Positions 1 through 5,984 of a stretch of 6,448 bases of DNA are shown here, piece after piece. Both the position numbers and the translations under genes were made by a program. The stretch is from Anaerolineales bacterium UBA6128 (GTDB lineage: Bacteria; Chloroflexota; Anaerolineae; UBA1429). The stretch covers positions 82,216 to 88,663 of the forward strand of contig DIVQ01000208.1 in the NCBI GenBank assembly GCA_002423325.1, read 5' to 3'. Within the stretch, counting starts at the first letter, position 1; every line of letters starts with the position of its first letter. The notes below the pieces were generated by a model. The model made no database searches, had not been told where the DNA came from, and saw only the letters and a list, made by a program, of their open reading frames with translations.

Positions 1-1
1 G

Positions 2-343
2 CCCGAGCCGATGTGGGCGGTGTGGGGCACCCGTGGCGCGATGGTGTGTGACGACAAAACCGTGACGTTGCGCTACCTGAACCCTCAAGTGCCACTTGAG
101 GAGCGGCAGGCTGATCCGGGCACGCCCGGTCAAACATTTGGCTCTCAGGAACAACTCTACTGGGTGCAGGAGACGCAGCCAGTCATGCCGCAACGCAAGA
201 CCGATATCTCGGTGATCTGGGATGCGCTCTATGCGACCATTCGAGAGGGCGCGCCATATCCGATCACGCTCGATCACTCCGTAGAGGTGATGCGCGTGGT
301 TGACGCCGTCAAGCAGGGGACGCCCTTCGACGTGCCTGTATAG
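2..343 (+). CDS. Gfo/Idh/MocA-family oxidoreductase, C-terminal fragment (5' end outside window)
   Basis: The frame is open from the left edge and ends at TAG 341-343, giving the last 113 residues. The visible part fits the C-terminal beta-sheet domain of NAD(P)-dependent Gfo/Idh/MocA dehydrogenases: a strand-rich stretch (WAVWGTRGAMVCDDKTVTLRYL, with the 'G-T-x-G' turn usual where this domain rebuilds its sheet), then the characteristic ending 'W-x-A-L-Y-x-x-I-R-E-G-x-P-x-P-I-T' followed by a helix 'V-M-R-V-V-D-A-V-K-Q-G'. Family members usually have 330-400 residues and oxidise or epimerise sugars, inositols and related polyols. The Rossmann domain and catalytic lysine lie outside the window, so substrate and cofactor cannot be judged. 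It runs in the same direction as the two URO-D genes that follow, 110 bp upstream of the first, so co-transcription is possible. I am fairly sure of the family and have no view on the substrate. Confidence 0.75.
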   Translation, partial: PEPMWAVWGTRGAMVCDDKTVTLRYLNPQVPLEERQADPGTPGQTFGSQEQLYWVQETQPVMPQRKTDISVIWDALYATIREGAPYPITLDHSVEVMRVVDAVKQGTPFDVPV

Positions 344-395
344 GCGACGGCCAAGTTGACGTAACACAATTCGGACTGAGCATTGCGGAACACAC

Positions 396-412
396 CGACC
401 GCATCGCGGTCG
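396..412 (+). other. Small GC-rich hairpin in the 343-453 gap
   Basis: CGACCGC (396-402), loop ATC, GCGGTCG (406-412) form a perfect 7-bp stem between the oxidoreductase stop and the first URO-D gene. No run of T follows on either strand, so it is not a convincing intrinsic terminator. It could attenuate transcription, stabilise an mRNA end, or be chance in GC-rich DNA. The rest of this 110-bp gap shows no clear promoter. Confidence 0.35.
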
Positions 413-453
413 AGATACTCGCCCCGTTCGTGGGCGTACTGGAGGGTCATGAA

Positions 454-1500
454 ATGGGGTCAGGCACAGAGCGTTCGTGGGAGCCGCTGCCGAGGGCAGA
501 GGTGATCAAGGCGGTGGAGCGAGGCGGGCCGTCGCGCATTCCGCTGGTGTTCGCGCGGTGGTGGGGCGAGGGCTTGGTACAGCAGTATGGTGCGCGCCTC
601 GATGAGCTGCTGCGCTACCCCGAGGATGTGCGCATGTTGTGGGTGACGCCCTACGACGTGAACCGGATGGACCTGTCGTGGCCGCTGCCCGGCGCCGGCG
701 CGCACGACGCACGCCCGGTCATTGACGACTGGGCCAAACTGGACGAGTTCATCGCCAAGCTGCCTGATCCCAACAATGATCCGCAATTCGAGGAACTGAT
801 CAAAAAGGCGGAAACGTATCGCGCTGAGGGTATCTATGTGCTGTTCGGCTGGTGGAGCCTGCTCTTTGAGCGTCCATGGGGCATCCGGGGCATGCAGAAT
901 TTGCTGACCGACTATTACGTGGAGCCGGAGAACATTCACAAGCTGCACGAGGCGCTGACCCGGCAGTACATGCGCTACATCGAGGTCTCGATTGCCGCGC
1001 TCAAGCCGGATGGTTTTTGGACGAGCGACGACCTGGGCCATCAGACACAACTGATGATGCGCCCCGAGCAATTTCGCAGTCTGATCAGGCCCTACTATGC
1101 ACGCATCGGCGCGTTGTTGCGCGCCCACAAACAGCACTGGTGGCTGCACAGCTGTGGCAATAACACCGACATCATGGGCGATCTGGCGGACGTCGGCGTC
1201 GACGTATTCCATCCGGTGCAAAAGCATACGATGGATGAGGTCACGATTGCGCGCGAGTGCGGCGAGCGCATGACCTTTCTGGCTGGCATCGACGTACAGC
1301 ACACGTTGCAGGAAAAAGGTCCCGAGGGCGTGCGCGAAGAAGTGCGTTTTCTGATCGACACCTTTGACCGCCCTGAGGGCGGCATGGCCATCGCAGCCGG
1401 CAACGGCATCGTCTCGGGCACGCCGTTCGCCAATATCGAGGCCTTTCTGGACGAAGCGCTGGTGTATGGTGAGCGCCACCGCCAACAGTTCGCGCGCTGA
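454..1500 (+). CDS. Uroporphyrinogen decarboxylase (URO-D) superfamily protein, methyltransferase-like
   Basis: The 348-residue product has the length and fold signature of the URO-D/MtaA-CmuA superfamily. A (beta/alpha)8 pattern runs throughout. 'GFWTSDDLGHQT' (about 187-198) is the usual mid-barrel acidic loop, 'WWLHSCGNNTDIM' (229-241) carries the H232-x-C234-G motif, 'FLAGIDVQ' (275-282) follows, and 'AAGNGIVSGTPFANIEAFL' (314-332) is the C-terminal signature. In corrinoid:CoM methyltransferases such as MtaA/MtbA, the HxC pair plus a later cysteine in this last motif bind zinc. Here the aligned later position appears to be N317, so a canonical three-ligand site is doubtful. Motifs of the haem enzyme HemE are absent. 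The start is ATG 454 because GGAGGG (441-446) lies 7 nt upstream; a longer GTG start at 430 lacks a ribosome site. The next gene begins 29 bp downstream. Substrate unknown; demethylation or methyl transfer is inference. Confidence 0.85.
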   Translation: MGSGTERSWEPLPRAEVIKAVERGGPSRIPLVFARWWGEGLVQQYGARLDELLRYPEDVRMLWVTPYDVNRMDLSWPLPGAGAHDARPVIDDWAKLDEFIAKLPDPNNDPQFEELIKKAETYRAEGIYVLFGWWSLLFERPWGIRGMQNLLTDYYVEPENIHKLHEALTRQYMRYIEVSIAALKPDGFWTSDDLGHQTQLMMRPEQFRSLIRPYYARIGALLRAHKQHWWLHSCGNNTDIMGDLADVGVDVFHPVQKHTMDEVTIARECGERMTFLAGIDVQHTLQEKGPEGVREEVRFLIDTFDRPEGGMAIAAGNGIVSGTPFANIEAFLDEALVYGERHRQQFAR

Positions 1501-1518
1501 ACACGGCTGTCGCGCGAC

Positions 1519-1523
1519 GGGAG
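1519..1523 (+). promoter_or_regulatory. Shine-Dalgarno site that fixes a TTG start
   Basis: GGGAG lies 6 nt upstream of TTG 1530. An ATG at 1534 is out of frame. The next in-frame ATG (1623) would remove the conserved family N-terminus (RERILTFFAG..PDRVP), so TTG 1530 is the start. Confidence 0.7.
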
Positions 1524-1529
1524 CAGACC

Positions 1530-2630
1530 TTGAATGATCGCGAGCGCATCCTGACGTTCTTTGCAGGGACTGTGCCGGACCGCGTGCCCTGGTTCGGTGA
1601 TCTGACCTACTGGGCGGGTGCCATGGAGCAACGTGGGGAAGTGCCCGCGGGCTACCAGCGCTCGGCAGACTACTATCGCTTCCACCGTGAGCTGGGTGTG
1701 GGGTTCTACCTGCAGGGCTACTTTCCTTTCCGGGCGATCGACGAGGGCGGAGTGCAGCACGAACACCGTCAGGATGGAGATATGCGTCGCCACAGCCTGA
1801 TCACGCCGGTTGGCACGCTGCACGAGGCCTGGCAGTACCTGCCGCAGTCCTACAGCACCGCGCCGCTGGAACACCTGGTCAAGAGCGTCGCCGACCTTCA
1901 AGTGCTGCGTTACTGGTGGGAGCGCATCCAGTACGCGCCCGACTATGCGGAGGCCGAGCGTCGCCGGGACCTGGTGGCCGACGTGGGCGTGGTGCTTTGT
2001 TACCTGCCCCGTAGCCCCTTTATGGAGTTGGTGACGACGCTGACGGGCATCGGCGCGCTCGTGGACATCTGGTCCGAGGCCCCTGACGAACTGGAAGAGA
2101 CGCTGGCAGTGATGGCGGCCACGTCAGATCGCGCGGCGGCGCTGGCTCTGGCCGCGCCAGTGGACTGCCTGATGATCCCCGAGAATCTGTCGTCTGAGGT
2201 GGTCGGCAAGCGCTTCTATCGCCAGTATATGCGCCCGTGGGAGAGTCGCTGGCTTGAGCGCATCCACGCGGCCGGCAAGGTCAGCTTTGTGCACCAGGAT
2301 GGCACGCTGCGCGGCCTGGTGGGCGAGGTAGCGGAGACTGGCTTTCAGGTGATCGAGGCGGCCACACCGCAGCCGGTGGGGGACGTGGCCATGGCCGAGC
2401 TGCGCGCGCTTGTCGAGCCGCGCACCATCCTTTGGGGCGGCTTGCCCGGCAGCTACTTTACGCCGCTGGTCAGCGATGCCGAGTTCGAGCGGCATACGCG
2501 TGAGATGCTCGACATCATGGTAGCCGATCGGCGTATGGTGCTGGGCGTGGCCGATCAGGTGCCGCCGGACGGGCTGCGCTCGCGCGTCGCTCGGGTGGTC
2601 GAGCTGGTGGAGCAGTACGGGCGCTACTAG
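1530..2630 (+). CDS. URO-D superfamily protein with HxDG in place of HxCG
   Basis: The product has 366 residues. The N-terminus 'RERILTFFAGTVPDRVPW' (about 4-21) is the standard opening of this superfamily. 'DCLMIPENLSSEVVGKRFYRQY' (212-233) is the mid-barrel segment with the 'F-Y-x-x-Y' helix of family members, 'FVHQDGTLRGLV' (253-264) occupies the HxCG position, 'LWGGLPG' (301-307) is the late strand, and 'LGVADQVPPDG' (338-348) is the C-terminal signature. The cysteine of HxCG is Asp257 here, and no cysteine is seen in the C-terminal motif, so the zinc site of MtaA-type methyltransferases is lacking. It may bind another metal or work by another mechanism. It starts at TTG, 29 bp after the previous URO-D gene, and is surely in the same transcript. 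A strong hairpin follows the stop codon. Function unknown beyond family; the family call is firm. Confidence 0.85.
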   Translation: MNDRERILTFFAGTVPDRVPWFGDLTYWAGAMEQRGEVPAGYQRSADYYRFHRELGVGFYLQGYFPFRAIDEGGVQHEHRQDGDMRRHSLITPVGTLHEAWQYLPQSYSTAPLEHLVKSVADLQVLRYWWERIQYAPDYAEAERRRDLVADVGVVLCYLPRSPFMELVTTLTGIGALVDIWSEAPDELEETLAVMAATSDRAAALALAAPVDCLMIPENLSSEVVGKRFYRQYMRPWESRWLERIHAAGKVSFVHQDGTLRGLVGEVAETGFQVIEAATPQPVGDVAMAELRALVEPRTILWGGLPGSYFTPLVSDAEFERHTREMLDIMVADRRMVLGVADQVPPDGLRSRVARVVELVEQYGRY

Positions 2631-2659
2631 CCACACGAAGGCCACGATGAGTTGAAGAG

Positions 2660-2683
2660 AGGCTGTTCCTTCGGGAACAGCCT
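2660..2683. terminator. Bidirectional hairpin terminator with UUCG loop between convergent genes
   Basis: AGGCTGTTCC (2660-2669), loop TTCG, GGAACAGCCT (2674-2683) form a perfect 10-bp stem. The C(UUCG)G closing makes the tetraloop exceptionally stable on the plus-strand transcript. The hairpin sits 29 bp after the stop of the plus-strand URO-D gene and 18 bp beyond the end of the convergent minus-strand URO-D gene. The downstream tracts are only moderately T-rich (GTTCTTGTC on plus, CTCTTCAAC on minus), so release may be imperfect. Its placement between two convergent stops supports the call. Confidence 0.75.
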
Positions 2684-2701
2684 GTTCTTGTCGCTGTGTG
2701 T

Positions 2702-3868
2702 TCAGTGAAAACGTTGCGGGTCGATGGGATAGGTGCCCCACTCGTCGCGCACGCGCTTCATCTCCAGCAGGTTCTCGCGCTTGGCGTCGACCGCCAGTGA
2801 GTGTGTGGACCCCATGATAAAGCCGCCTCCCGGCGCGGCGTGCGTAAAGGCGTACCGGGCGTCCTCGCGGATGTCCTCGGGCGTGCCGAGGATGATGTGT
2901 TCGTGCCAGATACCGCCCCAGAGCGTCAACTTGTGCCCGACGCGCTGCTTGAGCACGCGGATGTCCATACCGCCGCTGGCCTGAATGGCCTCGTAGGCGT
3001 CGTAGACCTCGGCCAGCTCATCAATGATCGGCATCACGTGCCCGCAGCAGTGCTTCATGATCTTGAGCCCATGCTTGTGAGCCGCATCGGCATGCGCCTT
3101 GTGCCAGGGGTAGATCATCTCGCGGTAGATCGCGGGGCTGGCCATCAGCCCCGTGCTGGAGCCCAGGTCGCCGGCGGGCATGATGGCGTCCACGCCGAGT
3201 TGTGCGAGCAGCTCGACTTCTCTGACCATGCGCGTGCCCTGTACCTCTGCGATCTTGCGACAGATCTCGGGGTGCAGCACCAGGTTCATCCACTGCTCTT
3301 CCTCGGTGGCGCCGAACACTGGCCATGACAGGTCGCCGCACAGCAGCATGATAAAGTGCGTATCCCCCATCTCCTTGACAGCATGATGGACCAACTCCCA
3401 GCGCGAGTCGTTGGGGTCGCCGAGCGGCTCGGACTTGACGCGGTCGAGCTCGGCCTCCAAGCTTTCCAGCGTGGGAGGCACGTAGGCGGCTGTGTTGCGC
3501 CAATACATATTCAAGTCGTGCGTGGTGGCCGAGACGTGGTAGATGTTGCCGTCCTTGTCGCGGTAGACGCCCTCCTCAAGCTTGTCCAACGGCTCGGGAC
3601 GATAGTCGGCGGGCGGCACCGCGCTCACGAACACGATATCCATGTCCAGCGCGCGGATCAGGTCCAGGCGATCGCGCTTGTAGGAGGCGACGACCTCGTC
3701 GCGTCGGCCGTCCCAGAGGGCCTGGGTCTCGCGCATCTTGGCCTGTACCAAGCTGGGGCGGCCGAGGATGGTCTCGTAGACGTTATAGTCGATCGAGTGT
3801 TCGCCCCAGGGGACGCGATCGGGCTCGCGGTTTTCCAGTGCGGCATAGACACGTTCGCGTGGCAGCAT
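2702..3868 (-). CDS. URO-D superfamily protein, methyltransferase-like, convergent copy
   Basis: The product has 388 residues. It opens with 'PRERVYAALENREPDRVPWGE' (3-23), the usual superfamily N-terminus. 'DAIMPAGDLGSSTGLMASPAIYREMIYPW' (227-255) is the mid-barrel loop with the following helix, 'IMKHCCGHVMPIIDEL' (270-285) carries H273-x-C275-G, and 'LTLWGGI' (314-320) and 'GGGFIMGSTHSL' (347-358) complete the barrel. The later zinc-cysteine position of MtaA-like enzymes appears replaced by Ser/Thr. The start is ATG 3866-3868 (read on the minus strand), with GGAGG 5 nt upstream at 3874-3878. It differs clearly from both plus-strand paralogs, so it is not a recent duplicate. It lies downstream of the ATPase/membrane-protein pair on the same strand, but a candidate promoter in the 94-bp gap suggests separate expression. 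Reaction unknown; HemE is excluded by the missing HemE signatures. Confidence 0.87.
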   Translation of the reverse strand: MLPRERVYAALENREPDRVPWGEHSIDYNVYETILGRPSLVQAKMRETQALWDGRRDEVVASYKRDRLDLIRALDMDIVFVSAVPPADYRPEPLDKLEEGVYRDKDGNIYHVSATTHDLNMYWRNTAAYVPPTLESLEAELDRVKSEPLGDPNDSRWELVHHAVKEMGDTHFIMLLCGDLSWPVFGATEEEQWMNLVLHPEICRKIAEVQGTRMVREVELLAQLGVDAIMPAGDLGSSTGLMASPAIYREMIYPWHKAHADAAHKHGLKIMKHCCGHVMPIIDELAEVYDAYEAIQASGGMDIRVLKQRVGHKLTLWGGIWHEHIILGTPEDIREDARYAFTHAAPGGGFIMGSTHSLAVDAKRENLLEMKRVRDEWGTYPIDPQRFH

Positions 3869-3899
3869 CTGCTCCTCCAGTTACGGCGTGGTGGAGCGC

Positions 3900-3908
3900 A
3901 TCCTAGCA
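3900..3908 (-). promoter_or_regulatory. Candidate extended -10 promoter for the minus-strand URO-D gene
   Basis: On the minus strand TGC-TAGGAT (3908 down to 3900) fits an extended -10 element (TGn plus a TATAAT-like hexamer). It would start transcription near 3893 and give a leader of about 25 nt. No good -35 hexamer is visible 16-18 bp upstream, so the call is tentative. Confidence 0.35.
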
Positions 3909-3962
3909 CAAGACTCGGTTTCGGGCCAGCGGATGAGTGCCGTCGTCGCTGGCATAGTTGCC

Positions 3963-4274
3963 TCAGCGGATGACGTACCGTCCGCTGCCGGCACTGTCAG
4001 ACAGCACGACGCGCAGCGCGCCGGGGGTCGACCGTGCGGAGCCGGCGCGGCAGGAGCGCTGTGGCGCGTCGTTGCGCGGATGTGCGGCCCGGTAGCGCGC
4101 TGCCCGCAGTGCGACGCGCCCACCCAGCAGCAAGAGCGGAAGGCCGACCAGCAGCCATGTCACCATGGCGATGCGCCAGGTCTCGGGCAGTTGGCCAACA
4201 GCCAGTGCGACTGCCGCGGCCAGCGCGGTGATCAGGAGGGTAAACAGAATACGGGCGATTGTGCGTGGGTGCAT
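3963..4274 (-). CDS. Small membrane protein with two transmembrane segments
   Basis: I do not recognise a family for this 103-residue product. It has a short positively charged N-terminus, then two hydrophobic segments: about 8-27 (ILFTLLITALAAAVALAVG) and about 37-51 (MVTWLLVGLPLLLLG). An Arg-rich stretch (RVALRAARYRAAHPR, 53-67) follows, so both ends probably face the cytoplasm, with a polar tail to residue 103. The start is ATG 4272-4274, with GGAG (4283-4286) 8 nt upstream; the stop is TGA at 3963-3965. It begins 33 bp after the end of the FtsK/HerA-like ATPase gene, with no promoter or terminator between, so the two are very likely one operon. The ATPase has no membrane segment of its own, so this protein could serve as its anchor; that is inference. 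The gene is short and could be miscalled, but the site, the operon position and the hydrophobic pattern support it. Confidence 0.65.
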   Translation of the reverse strand: MHPRTIARILFTLLITALAAAVALAVGQLPETWRIAMVTWLLVGLPLLLLGGRVALRAARYRAAHPRNDAPQRSCRAGSARSTPGALRVVLSDSAGSGRYVIR

Positions 4275-4307
4275 GCTGACATCTCCGTTGGTAGTTAGCG
4301 GTCGCGA

Positions 4308-5714
4308 TCAGGCGCGTTCGCTGCGCGTACCTGCACTGCCTGCAGCGTGTCGCTCAAGCGCCTGCGCGATGGCGCGACGTGCCTTGTCGCGATTGAACCC
4401 GCCTGTGGGCAGCGTGGCGTGCGTCAGGTTGTAGACCCAGTTGCAGGACGGCTCGCGCCCGTGGGCGCCCACGTAGGCACGGATCTCGTGCAGAACCGAA
4501 GGCGGGATCTCGTCCAGATGGCGACCAGACCCGCCGCCACCGCCGGCGCTGCGATAGGTTGTAGCGCTCACAAAAGAGCCCGGATCGACGGGTGTCACGG
4601 CGCGCCGCGGCGCATCCGGACGCACTGGCAGGCGCGGCTGTCGAGGCGGGTAGCGCTGTGCCCACTCGGCCAATGTCTCGTCCGCGATGACGGCCACCTG
4701 AAAGTGACGCTGCGTGCCGCTGCCCACCGCGATAAAGTCGCCGTTGCCGCGAAGCTGCTCGGCCGCGACGTCGTTGCGGCCGGATGCGTTGTAGGCGGCA
4801 GTGCGGTCGGTGACACGCCCCACCAGGCGCACGGGGATGTTGCGCAGCGTCATCGGGCCGACCTGACTGGCCATCAGGTGCTGTGCGCCCAGCACCAGAT
4901 GCACGCCCGAGTGTCGCCCGGCCTGCGCCAGGCGCGCCAGGTGCGTGCGAATAGGGGGGCGCTGCGCGATCAACTCGGGCACTTCGTCGACAAAGACATA
5001 CAGCAACGTGTTGGCGCGTCTGCCAAGCGAGTCAGCCAGCGCGCCGAGGCCGAGCTCACACTCGTGCGCGCTGCGGAACAGGCCGCCGCGCCAGACCGAG
5101 GGGTGGCCCGAGAGCGGAAACATCCCGCCACTGGGGTCAAAGAGGGCCACCTGCGCGCCGCCGATCCGCTGGGCGGATAGGATCATCGTGCGCATCAGGG
5201 TGGACTTGCCGCTGCCGGTCATGCCGATAACGGCGGCGTGTACGTTGGTCGGGGCGGTGAGCTCGAGCACCAGCTGGTGCTGGTCCTCGTCGACGCCGAG
5301 CAGCAGGCTGCCACGCGGAATGTGCGGGTCGATGGCCCAGGCGCTCTCGAAGAGCAGCGGGCTGCTGCTGGCACCCTGCGCCCGTGGCACGCGCACATAG
5401 ACGAGGTCGCCGTCCACCTCCACCGACGTGCTGGGCACGTTGAGAGCGTAGGCAAACTGCGGCCCCATTGTCTTGAGCTTGGGCAGGAGGCGCGGATTCA
5501 CGCGCAAGCCGTATTTCTCGTACTGCGGCGTCACGAGCACGCTGCCGTCGGCCTCGATATCGTCGACGCGCTGGAACTCGGTCGCGCCGTTCTTGAAGGC
5601 GATGCGCTCGGTGTGCCACAGCAGCCCGCAATCACCGCACACGCCCAGAATGCGGTGCATGCGGTCGGCATAATGTGTTCCACGTCCCTGGCGATCGAGT
5701 CTCCTGTTGCCCAC
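4308..5714 (-). CDS. FtsK/SpoIIIE-HerA-like DNA-translocase ATPase, soluble
   Basis: The 468-residue product is a P-loop motor. The Walker A motif GMTGSGKST is at 164-172, followed by the 'L-F-D-P-S-G-G' strand (191-197). The Walker B region LLYVFVDEVPEL is at 237-248 (D243, E244). 'LVLGAQH' (273-279) has the sensor glutamine as in FtsK 'LATQ', and 'IPVRLVGRVTDRTAAYNASG' to 'GNGDFIAV' (293-330) matches the FtsK arginine-finger and G-x-GD region. Upstream are a CGDCG pair (C26, C29), perhaps half of a metal site, and a beta-rich domain (about 40-155). Downstream come a Pro/Gly linker (355-397) and a helical tail (403-457) that may be a winged-helix DNA-binding domain. It lacks the N-terminal membrane helices of true FtsK and is much shorter. 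The start is GTG 5712-5714 after a GAGGGGG ribosome site. An SOS-type operator lies at its promoter. Likely role: moving or processing DNA after damage; a conjugative or plasmid origin is an alternative. Confidence 0.82.
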   Translation of the reverse strand: MGNRRLDRQGRGTHYADRMHRILGVCGDCGLLWHTERIAFKNGATEFQRVDDIEADGSVLVTPQYEKYGLRVNPRLLPKLKTMGPQFAYALNVPSTSVEVDGDLVYVRVPRAQGASSSPLLFESAWAIDPHIPRGSLLLGVDEDQHQLVLELTAPTNVHAAVIGMTGSGKSTLMRTMILSAQRIGGAQVALFDPSGGMFPLSGHPSVWRGGLFRSAHECELGLGALADSLGRRANTLLYVFVDEVPELIAQRPPIRTHLARLAQAGRHSGVHLVLGAQHLMASQVGPMTLRNIPVRLVGRVTDRTAAYNASGRNDVAAEQLRGNGDFIAVGSGTQRHFQVAVIADETLAEWAQRYPPRQPRLPVRPDAPRRAVTPVDPGSFVSATTYRSAGGGGGSGRHLDEIPPSVLHEIRAYVGAHGREPSCNWVYNLTHATLPTGGFNRDKARRAIAQALERHAAGSAGTRSERA

Positions 5715-5762
5715 GGTGTCCCCCTCGGTGGACGTCTGCGTCGTCCTGCATAGTACAGTGAT

Positions 5763-5778
5763 TAGAACGTCTGTTCTA
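5763..5778. promoter_or_regulatory. LexA (SOS) operator, GAAC-N4-GTTC type
   Basis: TAGAAC-GTCT-GTTCTA is a palindrome with two perfect 6-bp half sites around a 4-bp spacer. It contains the exact GAAC-N4-GTTC core of the LexA box of Gram-positive bacteria, also reported for Dehalococcoides (Chloroflexota). It covers the predicted transcription start of the ATPase operon, immediately downstream of the -10 element, a classic repressor position. The divergent topoisomerase promoter lies more than 120 bp away and is unlikely to be repressed by it. Confidence 0.75.
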
Positions 5779-5783
5779 TTGGC

Positions 5784-5813
5784 ATTTTAGCATGCCGGCC
5801 TGGCAGCTGTCAA
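5784..5813 (-). promoter_or_regulatory. Sigma-70-type promoter of the ATPase/membrane-protein operon
   Basis: On the minus strand, TTGACA (5813-5808) is a perfect -35 hexamer, separated by 18 bp from TAAAAT (5789-5784), a near-perfect -10. Initiation is expected near 5777, giving a leader of about 63 nt to GTG 5714. The LexA-like palindrome sits on the initiation site, so the promoter is strong but probably held down until DNA damage. Confidence 0.75.
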
Positions 5814-5830
5814 TAGCTTGCCGAATCTGT

Positions 5831-5887
5831 TTGGGAAAAGTTGGGAAACCGCGGCAAATGGTCGCGCCGGGTTTGGGATTGTTGGGA
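5831..5887 (+). repeat. Four TTGGGA direct repeats in two pairs between the divergent promoters
   Basis: TTGGGA occurs at 5831-5836, 5841-5846, 5873-5878 and 5882-5887. The first pair is spaced 10 bp and continues AAA. The second is spaced 9 bp and continues ATT or TAA after TTGGG. Corresponding members of the two pairs are 42 and 41 bp apart, about four helical turns. The left pair lies about 17 bp upstream of the ATPase -35, and the right pair about 16 bp upstream of the topoisomerase -35. This spacing suggests a binding site for a regulator acting on both promoters; no known factor is identified. Confidence 0.45.
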
Positions 5888-5903
5888 TAAGAACGACGTC
5901 CGC

Positions 5904-5932
5904 TTGCCGCACGGGGCCATTCATGGTATCCT
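5904..5932 (+). promoter_or_regulatory. Promoter of the topoisomerase IB gene
   Basis: TTGCCG (5904-5909), a 17-bp spacer, and TATCCT (5927-5932) preceded by TGG (5924-5926) make an extended -10 promoter. Initiation is expected near 5939, leaving a leader of about 46 nt that contains the GAGGAG ribosome site (5969-5974) before the chosen TTG start. Confidence 0.55.
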
Positions 5933-5968
5933 AACAAGCTAGGTGTACGCGTTGGCGTATGTTGAAAC

Positions 5969-5974
5969 GAGGAG
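5969..5974 (+). promoter_or_regulatory. Shine-Dalgarno site choosing TTG 5985
   Basis: GAGGAG ends 10 nt before TTG 5985, slightly far but usable. The other possible starts, GTG 5943 (directly after the in-frame stop TAG 5940-5942) and TTG 5952, have no ribosome site. GTG 5943 would be almost leaderless given the predicted transcription start near 5939. Confidence 0.5.
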
Positions 5975-5984
5975 TGTAGATAGT

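Noticed and set aside
356..384. TTGACG at 356-361 as the -35 of a promoter for the URO-D pair
   Set aside because: No acceptable -10 hexamer is found 16-18 bp downstream (AGCATT is a poor match).
430..453. GTG 430 as the start of the first URO-D gene
   Set aside because: No ribosome site precedes it, whereas ATG 454 has GGAGGG 7 nt upstream; the extra eight residues are not part of the family N-terminus.
460..1485. Long open frame (341 codons) on the minus strand opposite the first URO-D gene
   Set aside because: It mirrors the URO-D gene codon for codon. The product is low in recognisable motifs and rich in His/Arg/Gln as expected of antisense of GC-rich coding DNA, while the plus strand has clear family motifs and a ribosome site.
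1095..1901. Minus-strand frame of 268 codons crossing the junction of two URO-D genes
   Set aside because: It overlaps two well-supported plus-strand genes, has no family motif, and is a GC-driven shadow.
454..3868. HemE (haem-pathway uroporphyrinogen decarboxylase) for any of the three URO-D genes
   Set aside because: The HemE N-terminal RQAGRY-type substrate motif is absent in all three and no other haem gene is nearby.
3888..4298. Plus-strand frame of 136 codons with several Cys
   Set aside because: It is antisense to the small membrane protein; Cys and Gln runs come from reading the complement of hydrophobic codons, with no ribosome site or motif.
5750..5778. Second minus-strand promoter, TACTAT at 5755-5750 with TAGAAC as -35
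   Set aside because: The -35 match is poor and coincides with the LexA half site; the TTGACA-18-TAAAAT promoter just upstream is far better.
5833..5886. G-quadruplex from five GGG runs
   Set aside because: One loop would be about 23 nt and the runs are only three G long, so stability would be low; phased TTGGGA repeats describe the pattern better.
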